Source: Deinococcus terrestris
GTDB lineage: Bacteria > Deinococcota > Deinococci > Deinococcales > Deinococcaceae
Assembly (NCBI RefSeq): GCF_009377345.1
Contig: NZ_WBSL01000008.1
Span: 1 to 64,000 of the forward strand
Length of the DNA stretch: 64,000 nucleotides
Direction: 5' to 3'
Shown here: in pieces, positions 32,143-42,300 of the stretch
How the letters are laid out: each line of letters starts with the position of its first letter
How positions within the stretch are numbered: the stretch's first letter is position 1
The notes under the pieces: generated by a model
The model's input: the letters and a program-made list of their open reading frames with translations, nothing else
What the model was told of the DNA's origin: nothing
Databases searched by the model: none
Made by a program: the position numbers and the translations under genes

Positions 32143-33396
32143 ATGCGCCGAACCCTGCTGCTGACCACCCTGTTGATCCCCCTCACGGCTTGCGGAGAAG
32201 TTGGCAACCTCACCGACAAGCTCAATCCGCAGCGCCGACTGCCGACCATCGCCCCGGTCGCCACGCAGCACCTGCAGCCGGGCGGCGAGGTGAGTGTGGC
32301 CCTCAGCGTCACTCCGCCTCCAAACGGCACCCCGATCACGGGCATGGATCTGGTCAATCCCGCGCCCGACCTGATCACGGCGACCCTGACGGGCACCACG
32401 CTTGCCTTGAAGGTTCACCCGTCCGCTCTTCCCCAGGGGCTGATTCCCATCACCGTGCAGGTTCATGTCGGCGAGGAAGCAGCGAGGTTGCGAATCCCCA
32501 TCGAGATCGGTGACCTGATCACCCGCGAGTACGGCCGCTTCAACGCCATCCGTGAGCAGGCCAACCTGCCCGCCGTAACCTTCGACAACGAGGCCAGCAT
32601 GAACTGCTGGATGAACGGCCGCTACAGCGTCGTGAATGGACGCCTCGAGCACAACCAGGACTCCAGCCTGCCCTACGCTTCGCCGGAAGGCCAGGCCTGT
32701 GCCACCCGCAGCAACCTGTCGATGTCTTCTGCCGCGCCGGGTGCCATCGCGAGCGTCACGCCCACCACGACCAGACTGTTCACTGCTCCGTTCCATGCCC
32801 TGGGCATGCTGCAGCCCACCCAGACGTCGGTCGGCATCGGCACCTACAGCCAGCTTGACAGTTCGGGGCGTTACGCCCGCATGGGAAGCGGCATTACCTC
32901 CCTGCGGGAAGGCAGCACGGCTGGCGCGGCACCGATGACCTTTCCTGGCAACGGCGCGACGACGGACCTAGGGCGCTACAACGGGGGCGAGTGGCCGGAC
33001 CCGCTGACGGCCTGCCCCGAGTTCCAACCTGGGAGCACCGGCCTCCCCCTGATCGTTTCCACCTTCAGTGCCGTGGAGACGACGGCGACGGAGGCTTCCC
33101 TGACGGTGGACGGTCAGGCCGTACCTGTTTGCGCGTATGGCAGCACCCAGTACGTCAACACCAAGGATGCGCCGGGCAACTACGTGGGTGGGTACCGGAG
33201 TGCCCAGGACATCGGACGCAGTCTGCTCAAGAGCAGCGGGGCCGTGTTCGTTATTCCCAAGCAGCCTCTTGAACCTGGCCGCACCTACCGTGCCAGCGTG
33301 AAGGTGAACGGTCAAGCCATGGCCTGGAATTTTAAGACGGCCTCCACACTCACCGCGCAGTCGCTGGGCGTAGTAGGAGAGGTGCAGCTCCGCTAG
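32143..33396 (+). CDS. CAP (SCP/PR-1) domain lipoprotein
   Basis: A lipoprotein signal peptide (RRTLLLTTLLIPLTACGE) ends in the lipobox LTAC, with Cys17 as the lipidation site. Residues about 25-125 are an Ig-like beta region. Residues about 130-290 are a CAP domain, with REYGRFNAIREQANLPAV, the conserved His in LEHNQDSS and later GSGI. A small beta domain closes the protein. CAP proteins are extracellular; their enzymatic role in bacteria is not settled. The ATG at 32143 is preferred over an upstream GTG-type start because it opens the signal peptide. Confidence 0.85.
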   Translation: MRRTLLLTTLLIPLTACGEVGNLTDKLNPQRRLPTIAPVATQHLQPGGEVSVALSVTPPPNGTPITGMDLVNPAPDLITATLTGTTLALKVHPSALPQGLIPITVQVHVGEEAARLRIPIEIGDLITREYGRFNAIREQANLPAVTFDNEASMNCWMNGRYSVVNGRLEHNQDSSLPYASPEGQACATRSNLSMSSAAPGAIASVTPTTTRLFTAPFHALGMLQPTQTSVGIGTYSQLDSSGRYARMGSGITSLREGSTAGAAPMTFPGNGATTDLGRYNGGEWPDPLTACPEFQPGSTGLPLIVSTFSAVETTATEASLTVDGQAVPVCAYGSTQYVNTKDAPGNYVGGYRSAQDIGRSLLKSSGAVFVIPKQPLEPGRTYRASVKVNGQAMAWNFKTASTLTAQSLGVVGEVQLR

Positions 33397-33539
33397 ATCG
33401 GAACAGCTCCCAGAGACTGGGTTGCAAGGCGTGACAGCAATGAACATCTGGGCACCGGAGACTCCGGACAGCGGGTCCACCGGGCATCTCCTTGTCTTAC
33501 TCGCGGATTCTTGGACGCGAGCTTGGCGTTCGAAGTCAT

Positions 33540-33929
33540 TCAGCGCAGGACTTCGACCGGGATACCGAGATCCAGGGTGCCCCAGCTTCGGTCCGTGGTA
33601 GCCGCCGCAACGCCGAGCCGATCTGCGAGTGCCAGACAGTACCGGTCCCCGAGACTCAGGCCTGCCGCACGGGTGAGGGGGCGCAGGCGTGCCACGGCCA
33701 GAGCATCAGCAGAGGTGCCTGCATCGATGCGAATGACCTGCGAGAGGCCTGCCTGTTCAAGTTGGTGCTCAGCAGCCTTGGGGGCCAGCCCGCGTTCGGC
33801 CAACTTGGAGAGCACCTCAGCATAGTTGACGGTGTGCATCACGGAACCCGGCAAACGTTTCTCGACCTGATCTGCCCCAGGCTCACCGAAGAAATAGGTG
33901 AGCAGCGCACTGGCGTCCAGCACAATCAC
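33540..33929 (-). CDS. vapC: VapC-family PIN-domain toxin
   Basis: This 129-residue PIN-domain protein has the acidic residues of the family: the N-terminal IVLDASALLTYFFGE, Glu in NYAEVLSKL, Asp in LSLGDRYCLALAD and Asp in AATTDRSW. VapC toxins cleave tRNA or rRNA. Its ATG overlaps the stop of the AbrB-type antitoxin upstream (ATGA). Confidence 0.92.
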   Translation of the reverse strand: MIVLDASALLTYFFGEPGADQVEKRLPGSVMHTVNYAEVLSKLAERGLAPKAAEHQLEQAGLSQVIRIDAGTSADALAVARLRPLTRAAGLSLGDRYCLALADRLGVAAATTDRSWGTLDLGIPVEVLR

Positions 33930-34171
33930 TGATCGGCCTCAGCGCGACGCTCAGCCAGAAAGTCGTCGGTCTCGCTGTCGTGTTGCTTCAGATGAGCGAA
34001 CAGCCCAGTACCTCGCCGAGCGAGCGTTGTCGCGGACACGACTTCTGCCACACCATCTGGCCGGACACGGAAGATCAGGTCATCCTGGTCCTGCAGGTGC
34101 AAAGCAGCCCGTAGGCTCTTGGGTAAATTGAGCCGTCCATGCTCTCTAACACTTACGGTAAAACTGGTCAT
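33926..34171 (-). CDS. vapB: AbrB/SpoVT-type antitoxin (VapB)
   Basis: This 81-residue protein has a swapped-hairpin AbrB domain: VREHGRLNLPKSLRAALHL, then DDLIFRVRPDGVAEV. The C-terminal acidic tail (ETDDFLAERRAEADQ) would bind the toxin. It is divergent from the second VapBC pair and shares a 173-base control region with it. Confidence 0.88.
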   Translation of the reverse strand: MTSFTVSVREHGRLNLPKSLRAALHLQDQDDLIFRVRPDGVAEVVSATTLARRGTGLFAHLKQHDSETDDFLAERRAEADQ

Positions 34172-34310
34172 ATTTACAGATTACTTGACTCGCATGAGTG
34201 CCGATCTCCCCTACAGATCAGAACCACCCAGTTTTTGCACCCTTACACATTGGTATAGACAACCCCCTGAGAAGATCACTTCCCTGGCAAGACCACCTAC
34301 GATGAGGCTT

Positions 34311-34336
34311 CCTTACTGATAAGCTATTTGGTAAGG
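34311..34336. promoter_or_regulatory. Dyad overlapping ribosome-binding site of second vapB
   Basis: CCTTAC and GTAAGG flank a 14-base spacer and end in the AGGAGG ribosome-binding site of the rightward vapB. It could be the VapB autoregulation site. Arms are only 6 bases, so support is modest. Confidence 0.4.
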
Positions 34337-34344
34337 AGGCCACC

Positions 34345-34584
34345 ATGCGGGTCATTGCCAAAGTCACCAGCAAAGGACAGGTCACGGTTCCGCGCGAGGT
34401 CCGGAAGCTGCTGGGACTGAAACAAGGCGACGGTCTGGTCTTCGAGATCAAGGACAACACCGTCACCCTCGTGCCGCCAGCAGAGGACAACCCCTTTGAC
34501 GCTTTTATCGGTACGCTGCCGCCCCTGCCCAAAGAAGCCAGGACCTTCTGGCGCGAGATGCGTGATGGAGATGCCCAGGAGTGA
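34345..34584 (+). CDS. vapB: AbrB-type antitoxin (VapB), second pair
   Basis: This 79-residue protein has AbrB-type motifs: AKVTSKGQVTVPREVRKLL, then GDGLVFEIKDNTVTLVP. Its C-terminal tail is the probable toxin-binding region. An AGGAGG lies eight bases before the ATG. The stop overlaps the GTG of the downstream PIN gene. Confidence 0.9.
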   Translation: MRVIAKVTSKGQVTVPREVRKLLGLKQGDGLVFEIKDNTVTLVPPAEDNPFDAFIGTLPPLPKEARTFWREMRDGDAQE

Positions 34585-35006
34585 CCGCCTGCATCGACAC
34601 CAACGTGCTGAGTGCACTGCTCGCAGCTGAACCGACTGCATCCGCCATCGCCAGGACCCTGAACACCCTGCGGCGGGCCGGACCCCTCATCATCCACGGC
34701 AGTGTGTATGCCGAGCTGCTGGCCGCACCTGGCAACACACAGGACCATCTGGGCTTCCTGCTTCAGCGCGGGCAGATCCAGGCGGATTGGGCCACCTCCG
34801 AATCGGTCTGGCAGATGAGCGGCCAAGCGTATGCTGCGTACGCCCGCCGACGGGCTAAATCAGGAGGCGGGCAGCCCAGGCGCATCCTCGCTGACTTCCT
34901 CATCGGGGCCCACGCCCTAACGCTGGGAGCCACCCTCGTGACCCTAGACGACACCCATTACCGCAACGCCTATCCCACGCTGACACTGGTCCTTCCTGAG
35001 GAGTAG
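34581..35006 (+). CDS. vapC: VapC-family PIN-domain toxin, second pair
   Basis: This 141-residue PIN protein has TACIDTNVLSALLAAEP with the first Asp, Glu in YAELLAAPG, and ILADFLIGAHAL with the later Asp, then VTLDDTHY. The GTG start overlaps the antitoxin stop. The two VapC proteins in this window differ clearly in sequence, so the pairs are not a recent duplication. Confidence 0.9.
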   Translation: MTACIDTNVLSALLAAEPTASAIARTLNTLRRAGPLIIHGSVYAELLAAPGNTQDHLGFLLQRGQIQADWATSESVWQMSGQAYAAYARRRAKSGGGQPRRILADFLIGAHALTLGATLVTLDDTHYRNAYPTLTLVLPEE

Positions 35007-35090
35007 CCCATACAGTGGGTGACCCTTCCGACCATGCTCGGGTGCAGGTCGGGTTTTAGCAGGGCTCCACAAGATTAACCGTGTACTTTT

Positions 35091-35237
35091 GGTGTCCAGC
35101 TCACGCCAACGGTCTCGGAGGCACTCTCACATGCCGATGCCAGCTTCACCCTGAAGGTGTACACCCACCTGTATAACGACCAACGGGGGGCGGGGGCCCT
35201 GTCCCTAGCAGACCTCCTGGAGACGGAAGGCCAGTGA
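35091..35237 (+). pseudogene. C-terminal fragment of a tyrosine recombinase (integrase)
   Basis: The frame reads PTVSEALSHADASFTLKVY, then THLYNDQRGAGALSLADLL and a TGA. This is the last 45 or so residues of a phage-type integrase, including the His of the LGHA-like motif (here LSHA) and the nucleophilic Tyr. The frame is closed upstream by a TAA at 35076. It is evidence of an earlier integration event next to the intact recombinase gene. About 300 bases further (35238-35551) hold no supported gene. Confidence 0.8.
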
Positions 35238-35480
35238 TATGGCTCCATCCCACGACCCACCTCGGCAGCCGACCTGAAAACAGGAGACGGAAGCCCTGAA
35301 GCAACTCCATCAGGCTCTGGGCACCTTCCTCGCAACAGCACCGGAATGGGTGCGGACAGTCTTACGTATCGAGTATGTCCCTCAACTGCAGATCCCGATC
35401 GCCCGCAAAAGTCATGAATGAATGTCGCCCTGAACTAAGTCTGTACAGCGCTGAAAGATTGATTTCGTCTCGGACTCTAC

Positions 35481-35513
35481 GAACCATAGATGACGCAAGG
35501 CCGTCTATGGTTC
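35481..35513. repeat. Perfect inverted repeat upstream of recombinase gene
   Basis: GAACCATAGA and TCTATGGTTC flank a 13-base spacer, 38 bases before the recombinase ATG. It could be the recombinase's own core site or an operator. Arms of 10 perfect bases are unlikely by chance in this short gap. Confidence 0.6.
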
Positions 35514-35551
35514 CCTGGTACCTGTCTAGGAAACTCAGCTACAGTGGAGCC

Positions 35552-36526
35552 ATGACGAGTTTCGAGATCATGGTGGCCCGGCTTGATCTGGTGGGCACCG
35601 CTCAACGTGTCGCCACCATGGACCTCAACGACCGCAAACGGCTGGTGCTGCGGACCGTTCAGGAGCATGATCTCGAAGGTCTCTGGGAGCTGGTGCGCTC
35701 CTATCTGGTGCTTCACGGCCGCCGCGGGACCAAGATCAGTCCGGCCACCCTTCGCAAGTACAAAGCGTGTCTGCGTGCTTACTGGACCTGGGCCGACGAG
35801 CACGGCGTCTCACTGACCCGGCCCCACCCCGACTCGGGCCACGCCTTCCTCCGCCACCTTGAGGCTCAGGGGATGGTCAAAGCGTCGGTCGGAGGCTATC
35901 TCGCGGCCTGCCGTGCCCTCTACGAAACCCTGCACTGGTCGGGCATTCGTGAGGATGACCCCTTCAAGCTCACCCGGCCCACCCAGGATCCACGGTCTCC
36001 CCTGCTGAAGGGCAAGCCTTACACCCTGGAGGAGATTGAGCGGCTGCTGGCGGTCGCGGACGCTGAGGGCGCAGTGGTCATCACCCTGGGTGCGGACTGT
36101 GGCCTACGGAATGCGGAGATCGCGAGCCTGCGCCGGAAAGACGTCCATCTGCATCTCGACCCGCCTACAGTGTTAGTGCAGGGGAAAGGGGCCAAAACGC
36201 GGGAGGTCGTCCTCTCGCGCCGAGCAGAGGCCGCCCTGCGGGGTTGGCTCGACCAGACAGCGCATCTCCCCCACCCGCTTGTCCTGATCGCCAACTCAAC
36301 GGATCGGGTTCAAGACATCGTGCGCCGGATGTGCGCCCGCGCTGGCGTTCCCTGGGAGAAACGCAAGGTGCATGGCCTGCGCCGCACCGCTGGAACGCGT
36401 GCCTACACCGAAAGCCGCGACCTGCTGGACACCCGGGATTTCCTGGGCCACAGCCAGGCCGCGACGACCGAGGTCTACATCCACTACGCCCGGGCACAGG
36501 ACAAAGCCGTCAACCGCGACTGGTAA
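35552..36526 (+). CDS. Tyrosine recombinase (XerC/XerD-like)
   Basis: This protein of about 324 residues has an N-terminal SAM-like core-binding domain (TLRKYKACLRAYWTWADEHG) and a catalytic domain. Catalytic residues are visible: Arg in DCGLRNAEIASL, a Lys in VQGKGAKTREV, the HGLRRTAGT box, GHSQAATTEVYIHY with His and the Tyr nucleophile. The ATG at 35552 follows GTGGAGC; an open frame further upstream covers the inverted repeat and is unlikely to be translated. It could resolve plasmid multimers or integrate an element. Confidence 0.92.
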   Translation: MTSFEIMVARLDLVGTAQRVATMDLNDRKRLVLRTVQEHDLEGLWELVRSYLVLHGRRGTKISPATLRKYKACLRAYWTWADEHGVSLTRPHPDSGHAFLRHLEAQGMVKASVGGYLAACRALYETLHWSGIREDDPFKLTRPTQDPRSPLLKGKPYTLEEIERLLAVADAEGAVVITLGADCGLRNAEIASLRRKDVHLHLDPPTVLVQGKGAKTREVVLSRRAEAALRGWLDQTAHLPHPLVLIANSTDRVQDIVRRMCARAGVPWEKRKVHGLRRTAGTRAYTESRDLLDTRDFLGHSQAATTEVYIHYARAQDKAVNRDW

Positions 36527-36563
36527 GAGCCAGCTCTGGGCCGGTCCAGGAGCTGGCCTCTTA
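36524..36563. terminator. Bidirectional terminator-like hairpin between convergent genes
   Basis: TAAGAGCCAGCTC pairs with GAGCTGGCCTCTTA with one bulged base, around a 13-base loop. The two arms contain the stop codons of the rightward recombinase gene and the leftward SNF2 gene. A/T pairs at the base of the stem (TAAGAG/CTCTTA) give it terminator character in both directions. Confidence 0.65.
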
Positions 36564-39389
36564 CAACCAGGCGAGTTGTTCACCTGCAGCAATCTCTGCT
36601 TCCGGCACCGGCGTCGGTTCCCAGGCCACGCCAGTCAACACGTACCCCGCAGGATGTAGCTCGTCACTCGAGCCCCGGGCCAGGAGGTCGTGTAACTGGT
36701 GCTCGAAGCCCGGCCAGGCCCCAGCGTCCAAGGTGGGTTCCCCCGGCTCGTCGGACGCCGATTGGAGCAACCATGCGCTGAATTCCGGCGGGTTGACCTG
36801 CACCGCTTCTCCCTGGCGCCGCAGCACGGCGTAGCTCTCGCTCAGCGGACGGCCCCGGTCGTCCTGCCAGCGCAACATGGCGCAGGCCGTGCCGTCTCCG
36901 GGCAACGAGGTCTGGGCGACTTGCCCACCGAAGGCGTACTCCCTGGCCATCTCGAACAGCACCTTTAACAGCCGAGAGCTGCCGTCAAGCAACAGGGCCT
37001 TCGCGGTGCGCGCCAGGGTGCGCTCGAAGGCGACGCGCTGGTTTTGCTTGAGGTCGAGCCGGCTTTGCAGCTCCTCCGGCAGCTTGATTTCCCAGACCCG
37101 GTCCCCGTAGAGGCGGTGGCTGATGGCGACGCCCAGCTGGGCGAACATGCCCTCCACAAAAGCGATCAGGTGCTCCTCACCCATCGGCAGCTCGCCCCGC
37201 AAGGCCTCTGGGTCAAACCCACTGGAGAAGCGCAGGAGGTCGTTCTGTTGCTGGGCAGCCTGGCGCGCCCGTTCCAGCGCCTCCTGAATGCGTTCCTGGG
37301 TGCGCTGGGGCGTGTGGGCGGCGGCCTCGGCCAGAATCCTTTCCACATCCAGGAAACTGGCCAATTCACCAACGATGTCCTCCCGCAGGCCTTCCCGGTA
37401 CTCGTCGGCCACCCCGGCCATATCGGCAGCCACGGCTTCCAGACGGCCATACATCTGCAGCAGGATGTCGTCGTCGAGGCTGCCCTGCACGTTCAGGTTG
37501 AACACCACCACCGGCTTCTGCTGCCCGTAGCGGTACAGGCGCCCCACCCGCTGCACCAGGCGCATCGGGTTCCACGGCAGGTCGTAGTTGACCAGGATGT
37601 GACAGCGGCGCTGCAGGTTGAATCCCTCGCCGCCCGCCTCGGTGGACACCAGAAACTGCCCGGCCTCCTCGAAGTGGTCGATGGAGGCCATCCGCTCTTC
37701 CAAGGTCTGTCCCCCATGGATCACGTCCACCCGGCCCGGTGCGAGGCTTTGGAGGGCCGCGACGAGGTAATCCTGGGTCGAGCGGTACTCGGTGAAGATC
37801 AGCACGCGCTCTCCTGGGTTGGTTCGCAGGATGCTCCTCAAGAGGGCGCTGGTGAAGGCCTGCAGCTTGGTATCGTGGGCGCGCAGGCTGCGGGCCAGCG
37901 TGATGAGCCCCTCGAGCATTTCCGTCTCGCCGGAGAAGAACTCCATGCGGCCCCCGGTAATCTCCTCCTCGCGTTCCACGAAGGGGCTATCCTCCTCAAC
38001 CTCCACTTCCGGTATCCCGGCTTCCTCGCGCAGCTGGGTCTGAAGGCGCACCAGCCGCCGTTCCAGGGCACCCTGGATGGCCGCCACGCTGGACGCCGCG
38101 AGCTTGCGGTAGATCGTCATCACGAAGCCGGTGGCGATGTTCCGCTGCCCGCCCCGACGGCTGGCCTCATAGCCGTGGCGCAGATATCGGCGCAGCGCGC
38201 GGTCGAAGGCGTCCTCTTGGTCGTTCTGAGGTGCAGCCACCGCGTGGGTGACCTTCCCCTTGAAGATAAAGTTGCCGTGCGCGTCGGTCACGTCCGCCTT
38301 GCGGTTGCGGATCACCATGCCGGAGAGCAGCTGTGGCTCCATCCGCAGCCTCTGGATGCGCTCACGCCACACCGGGCCAGGCCGCAGCAGTTCCAAGAGG
38401 GCCTCGAACTTGTCGGGGTCGCCTTGATGCGGCGTGCCGCTGAGCAGCAAGACGTTCTCGGTCAGGCCCCGCAATATGGACGCGAGGTGGTATCGCTCGG
38501 AGGTCTGGTAGGTCAGCCCGTAGAGACTGCGTGACAGACGGTGCGCCTCATCGAACACCACCATGTCCCAGCGTCCCGACTCTCGGAGCAGGTCGAGGTG
38601 TCGTTCGTGCTTGAAGCGGTCCATCGAACCGATCACCACGTCATAGAGCGGCCACTGGGCCGGGTCGCTGATCTCGAAGTCCCGGCCGTAGATCACGGCC
38701 TGACCCATTCCGAAGCGGGTGCGCAGCTCGTTCTGCCACTGCCGGGTCAGGCCCGCAGGCACCACCAGCAGGAAGCGGCGCAGGCCCTGCTGCCGGAGGG
38801 CCGAGAGCAGCAGGCCCACCTCGATGGTCTTGCCCAACCCGACGTCGTCGGCGATCAACCAGTTGAGGTTCCCACTCTGGAGGATGCGGCGCACCAGGTG
38901 CAGCTGATGCGGGAGTGGGTCGATGTCCACCTGCGCGAGGGCCCCCGTCGTGCGGTGCCAGTGTTGCAGGGCCAGCGCGAGTTGACGAAGGCGGAAGCGC
39001 TCGGCGAATCCGCCCGGTGGCCGGACGCCCGCTTCGACCATCGACCGGGCGCTCCAGATCGGCACGAGGTTTTCCCAGGGCAGCCAGTGACGTTCCGCCC
39101 CTTCCCAGAACTCAACAAGGGCCTGCTCCCGACCCCCCAGGGTGCGCAGCTCCAGGACGTGCCCCTCACCCAGCGACGGGCGCAGGCTGCGTGGCTGTTC
39201 CTGCACCGCCTGGCCAACCGGGAGACCACACCGCACGTCCTGCCGGGCCACCCGCGCCGAGCGGCCATCTCCCCAGGTGACGGTCAAGCGTCCACCTTCG
39301 TGGCCGGTGACGGTGCCCACTTCTCCGCTCCGTGCATGCAAGACGTACGCCCCGACTACCGGAAGGAGCATCGCGCCTCCTGGGCACAC
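36561..39389 (-). CDS. SNF2-family helicase/ATPase (DISARM DrmD/RapA-like)
   Basis: The 942-residue protein begins with a small beta domain (GAYVLHARSGEVGTVTGH). The SNF2 ATPase core has IADDVGLGKTIEVGLLL near residue 178, VVFDEAHRLSRSLYG near 278, LLLSGTPHQGDPDKF, and the second lobe RVLIFTEYRSTQDYL, then STEAGGEGFNLQ and LVQRVGRLYRYGQ. A long C-terminal region follows. Its layout is like RapA/HepA and the DrmD class of defence systems. The ATG overlaps the end of the coiled-coil gene upstream; a second Met 18 bases later may be the start. The pair forms one leftward unit. Confidence 0.9.
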   Translation of the reverse strand: MCPGGAMLLPVVGAYVLHARSGEVGTVTGHEGGRLTVTWGDGRSARVARQDVRCGLPVGQAVQEQPRSLRPSLGEGHVLELRTLGGREQALVEFWEGAERHWLPWENLVPIWSARSMVEAGVRPPGGFAERFRLRQLALALQHWHRTTGALAQVDIDPLPHQLHLVRRILQSGNLNWLIADDVGLGKTIEVGLLLSALRQQGLRRFLLVVPAGLTRQWQNELRTRFGMGQAVIYGRDFEISDPAQWPLYDVVIGSMDRFKHERHLDLLRESGRWDMVVFDEAHRLSRSLYGLTYQTSERYHLASILRGLTENVLLLSGTPHQGDPDKFEALLELLRPGPVWRERIQRLRMEPQLLSGMVIRNRKADVTDAHGNFIFKGKVTHAVAAPQNDQEDAFDRALRRYLRHGYEASRRGGQRNIATGFVMTIYRKLAASSVAAIQGALERRLVRLQTQLREEAGIPEVEVEEDSPFVEREEEITGGRMEFFSGETEMLEGLITLARSLRAHDTKLQAFTSALLRSILRTNPGERVLIFTEYRSTQDYLVAALQSLAPGRVDVIHGGQTLEERMASIDHFEEAGQFLVSTEAGGEGFNLQRRCHILVNYDLPWNPMRLVQRVGRLYRYGQQKPVVVFNLNVQGSLDDDILLQMYGRLEAVAADMAGVADEYREGLREDIVGELASFLDVERILAEAAAHTPQRTQERIQEALERARQAAQQQNDLLRFSSGFDPEALRGELPMGEEHLIAFVEGMFAQLGVAISHRLYGDRVWEIKLPEELQSRLDLKQNQRVAFERTLARTAKALLLDGSSRLLKVLFEMAREYAFGGQVAQTSLPGDGTACAMLRWQDDRGRPLSESYAVLRRQGEAVQVNPPEFSAWLLQSASDEPGEPTLDAGAWPGFEHQLHDLLARGSSDELHPAGYVLTGVAWEPTPVPEAEIAAGEQLAWL

Positions 39390-42300
39390 AGCCAGTACTC
39401 GAGGTCCACGTCCGGGTCGGCCCGGTCGAGGATGGCCCCCAGGCGCTGGGCGAAGGCGGGCAGCGACCGTTTGGAGCAGGCCACCTCGGCGTACTCGTAG
39501 AGCCGCTCGATCAGGATGATCATCTCGTCGAGGCAGGGCACACCGGCCGAGCGCCGGATCAGGGCCAGTCCCAGGCCCCAGGGCAGGCTGTCGTAGCGGC
39601 TGGTATAGGGCGACCGGAAGTGGATCTGCTCATGCCAGTAGGCCCGCAGCTGCAGCATCAACTCGAACTCCTCGGGCGTCATGCCGCACTCGATCTCGCG
39701 CTCGATGCTCTCCCGCAGTTTGCCCCAGTTCTCGCGGTCGAGGGCGTCGGCCAGCGCCAGGAAGCCCCGCTTCCAGTGGTACTGCTCACTGATGCGCACG
39801 GCCTCGCGCTCGGCCCGTTGGCGCCGGGTCAGGCGGCCAGGCGGCAGGAGCGGTTCAGGTCTGGCCGGGTCCGGTGAGCGTGCCTGGCCGGGCAGGACCG
39901 GGCCGGGCATCCGGATCCGCTGCGGCGTAGGCGGCAGTGGTGGCACCGACACTGGAGGTCGCACCACGTCTGGGAGTGGACTGGCGAGCAGCGGCTTGGA
40001 CAGCGAACCAGATCGCCCTTGGAGAGGCGGTACAGGCAGCTCGGTCCCAGGCCTGGGAGCCGTCACAGGCGCAGGGACGGGCGGGAATGCTGAAGCTCCG
40101 GCCAGGGACGGCCCCACGTTGTGTGCAGTGACTATGGGTCTGGGCGTCACCGCCACACCAGGCAGAGGAGGCCCGCCCAGCGGCAGGTTCACCGCTGGTG
40201 TGGGCCTGCCCTGAACGGGTGGAGGCACCGGAGGGATGGACTGGGCCAGCGGCGAACTGCTTCGGCATTCTGCGGCGAGTCCAACACCGAGGCTGGGCTG
40301 AGCCGACGCGGACCCAGGTGAGCTGGACGTGGGCGGCGACGGAGGTGTGGGCGTGGGCCGGGCCTCTCTGGTCTGGCTCAGCCTGGGTGCGCTGGGAGAG
40401 CGGCAGGATGCGGCCTGCCCTGGAAGTGGCGGCCTCGGCACTGGCGCAGGTGCCGGGTGCTCTGCGTTAGGTATGGGACGCGCAGGCTCGCTCTTCCTGC
40501 CCGGCACAGGTGGTGAGGGGACAGGCGAGGCTGTTGGAGACCACTTGGAAGGCGCAGCACCGCCGGGTAGGGAAGCCGGTGCAGGCTGAACTGGCCCCGG
40601 TCCCGCACCGGCCTCCATCCTTTCCAACGCCAGCCGCAGAGCCGCAGCATTCTGCTCAGGCAAGGGCCACCTGGCCCACAGTGGAGCCATCTCCGCTTCG
40701 AGTTGCCCCATCCGTTCCTGGGCCTGCTTCCACTGGGTCCAGAGCGCCTGCGCCTTCGCGCGACCCTCCCAAAGACGCTGCCAGTCCCGCGGGTGCGCCG
40801 GGACGCCCAGGGTTCGCCGCAACTCGGACCAGGCCGTCTCCCAGCGCAGGGCACGGCGGTCATGGTCCTCCTGCTCCTGCCCCCTCCGGCTCCCCGGGGT
40901 AGGGCCGCCCACCTCCTCCCACTCCGCGAGGGCCTGCACCAGGGCATGTGGCAGAGACCGACTCACCAGGACCGCCAGACGGGTGGCGTTGAGGCCTGGC
41001 CCCGCCCACTCCTCCAGCGCCTCCTGGCACATGGCGGCCTGCCCCGCCGCCGCCCCGTGCCGGATCAGGAGGAGGCGTGCTGACTCCACCTGGTGGCGTT
41101 CCAACACCGGGAACGAGGGGGAGGATGCTGGTCGTGCTCCGTCGGCGTGAGGCCGTGGGCGCGAGGTGGCCGGAGACGCGGTCTCCCCTGTCCTGGCCCG
41201 CCTGGCTTCCTCCTGCAGGTACAGCCGCTCTGCCCTGGCCTGCTCGGCCTGGCGCTGCTCGTACCTGGCGCGTTCCTCGGCGGCGAGAGCCGCCAACCGC
41301 AGGTTTAGGCTCTCCAGAAGGGCGGTTCGTTGTGCTCGCTCCCCGGCGCGGCGTGCAGCCTCCCTCTCGCGGGCCTCACGGGCCAGCAGCGCTTCCTCGA
41401 TCTGTGGCAGCACCCGGCGCAGGGCGTCGACCCCTTGCAGATCGGAGGGCCACCCGGACCAGAGGCGCTCCAGGGACCGGGTGGCCTCCTGCAGGAGCTG
41501 GCGGGCCTCGGCCCCCGCCCGCCATAGCCGCCGCACTTCCTCGCGCTGCTGCCAGAGGTCTTCCCAGACGGGCCAGTCCGGGACCTTGTGCAGGCGCTGG
41601 GCGTTGGTCCAGGTCTCAGCGGCATGGGCCTCGGCCTCGGCCAGGCGTCCCTGAGTGTCACGCAGCCAGACATCCAGCTCTCGCAGCCTGGCCTCGAAAG
41701 CCTGGCGCCCAGTGTCTGCCCGCTGCATCCGTTCGGCGAGCGCGTGCTTCTCCTCAGCCAGCCGGGTGCCGAGCTCCGCTGGAGACGGTGCCGGTCTGAT
41801 GCCTAGGCTGGTGGCCCTCAGGCTGTAGGCGGTCAGGCCTTCTTCCTCCGCATGCCGGGCCTGATCGATCTCCCGTTGGAGCGCGGCGGCCTGGCCGGAC
41901 AGGGCACCCCATAGGCCCGCGAGACCACGTCCTCGCTGCTCCCCCTGCCGGGCAAGCAGCCGGGCGAGGTGTGCTCTCGTCGCCAGGATCTGGTCCGCCA
42001 GTGGGCGGAGGTACTCCAGGGCCTGGATCCGGGCTTCCGCGTCTGCCTGCTCCCGCTGCTGCTCGGTGGTCAGAGCGTGCAGACGGGCCGTGAGCATCTG
42101 CTGCTCGATCCGCCTGTCCCGGAGTTCCGGCCTCCGGTGACGGTTCAGGTCCTGCAGCTCATCCCGTGCGGCCATCCCCGTGGCCACCGCGGGAGGAAGC
42201 TCGGCGGCCAGCAGGATCCCCAGCCGCATGCTGGTGAAGCTCGGTCCGTCCCAGGCGCGCAGGGCCTGTCGGTGACGGCTCAGCGCGGCGTATGCCTCGT

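Noticed and set aside
35238..35551. Possible small protein after the integrase remnant (EALKQLHQALGTFLATAP)
   Set aside because: Helical-looking but without a clear start, and adjacent to debris. More likely part of the degraded element.
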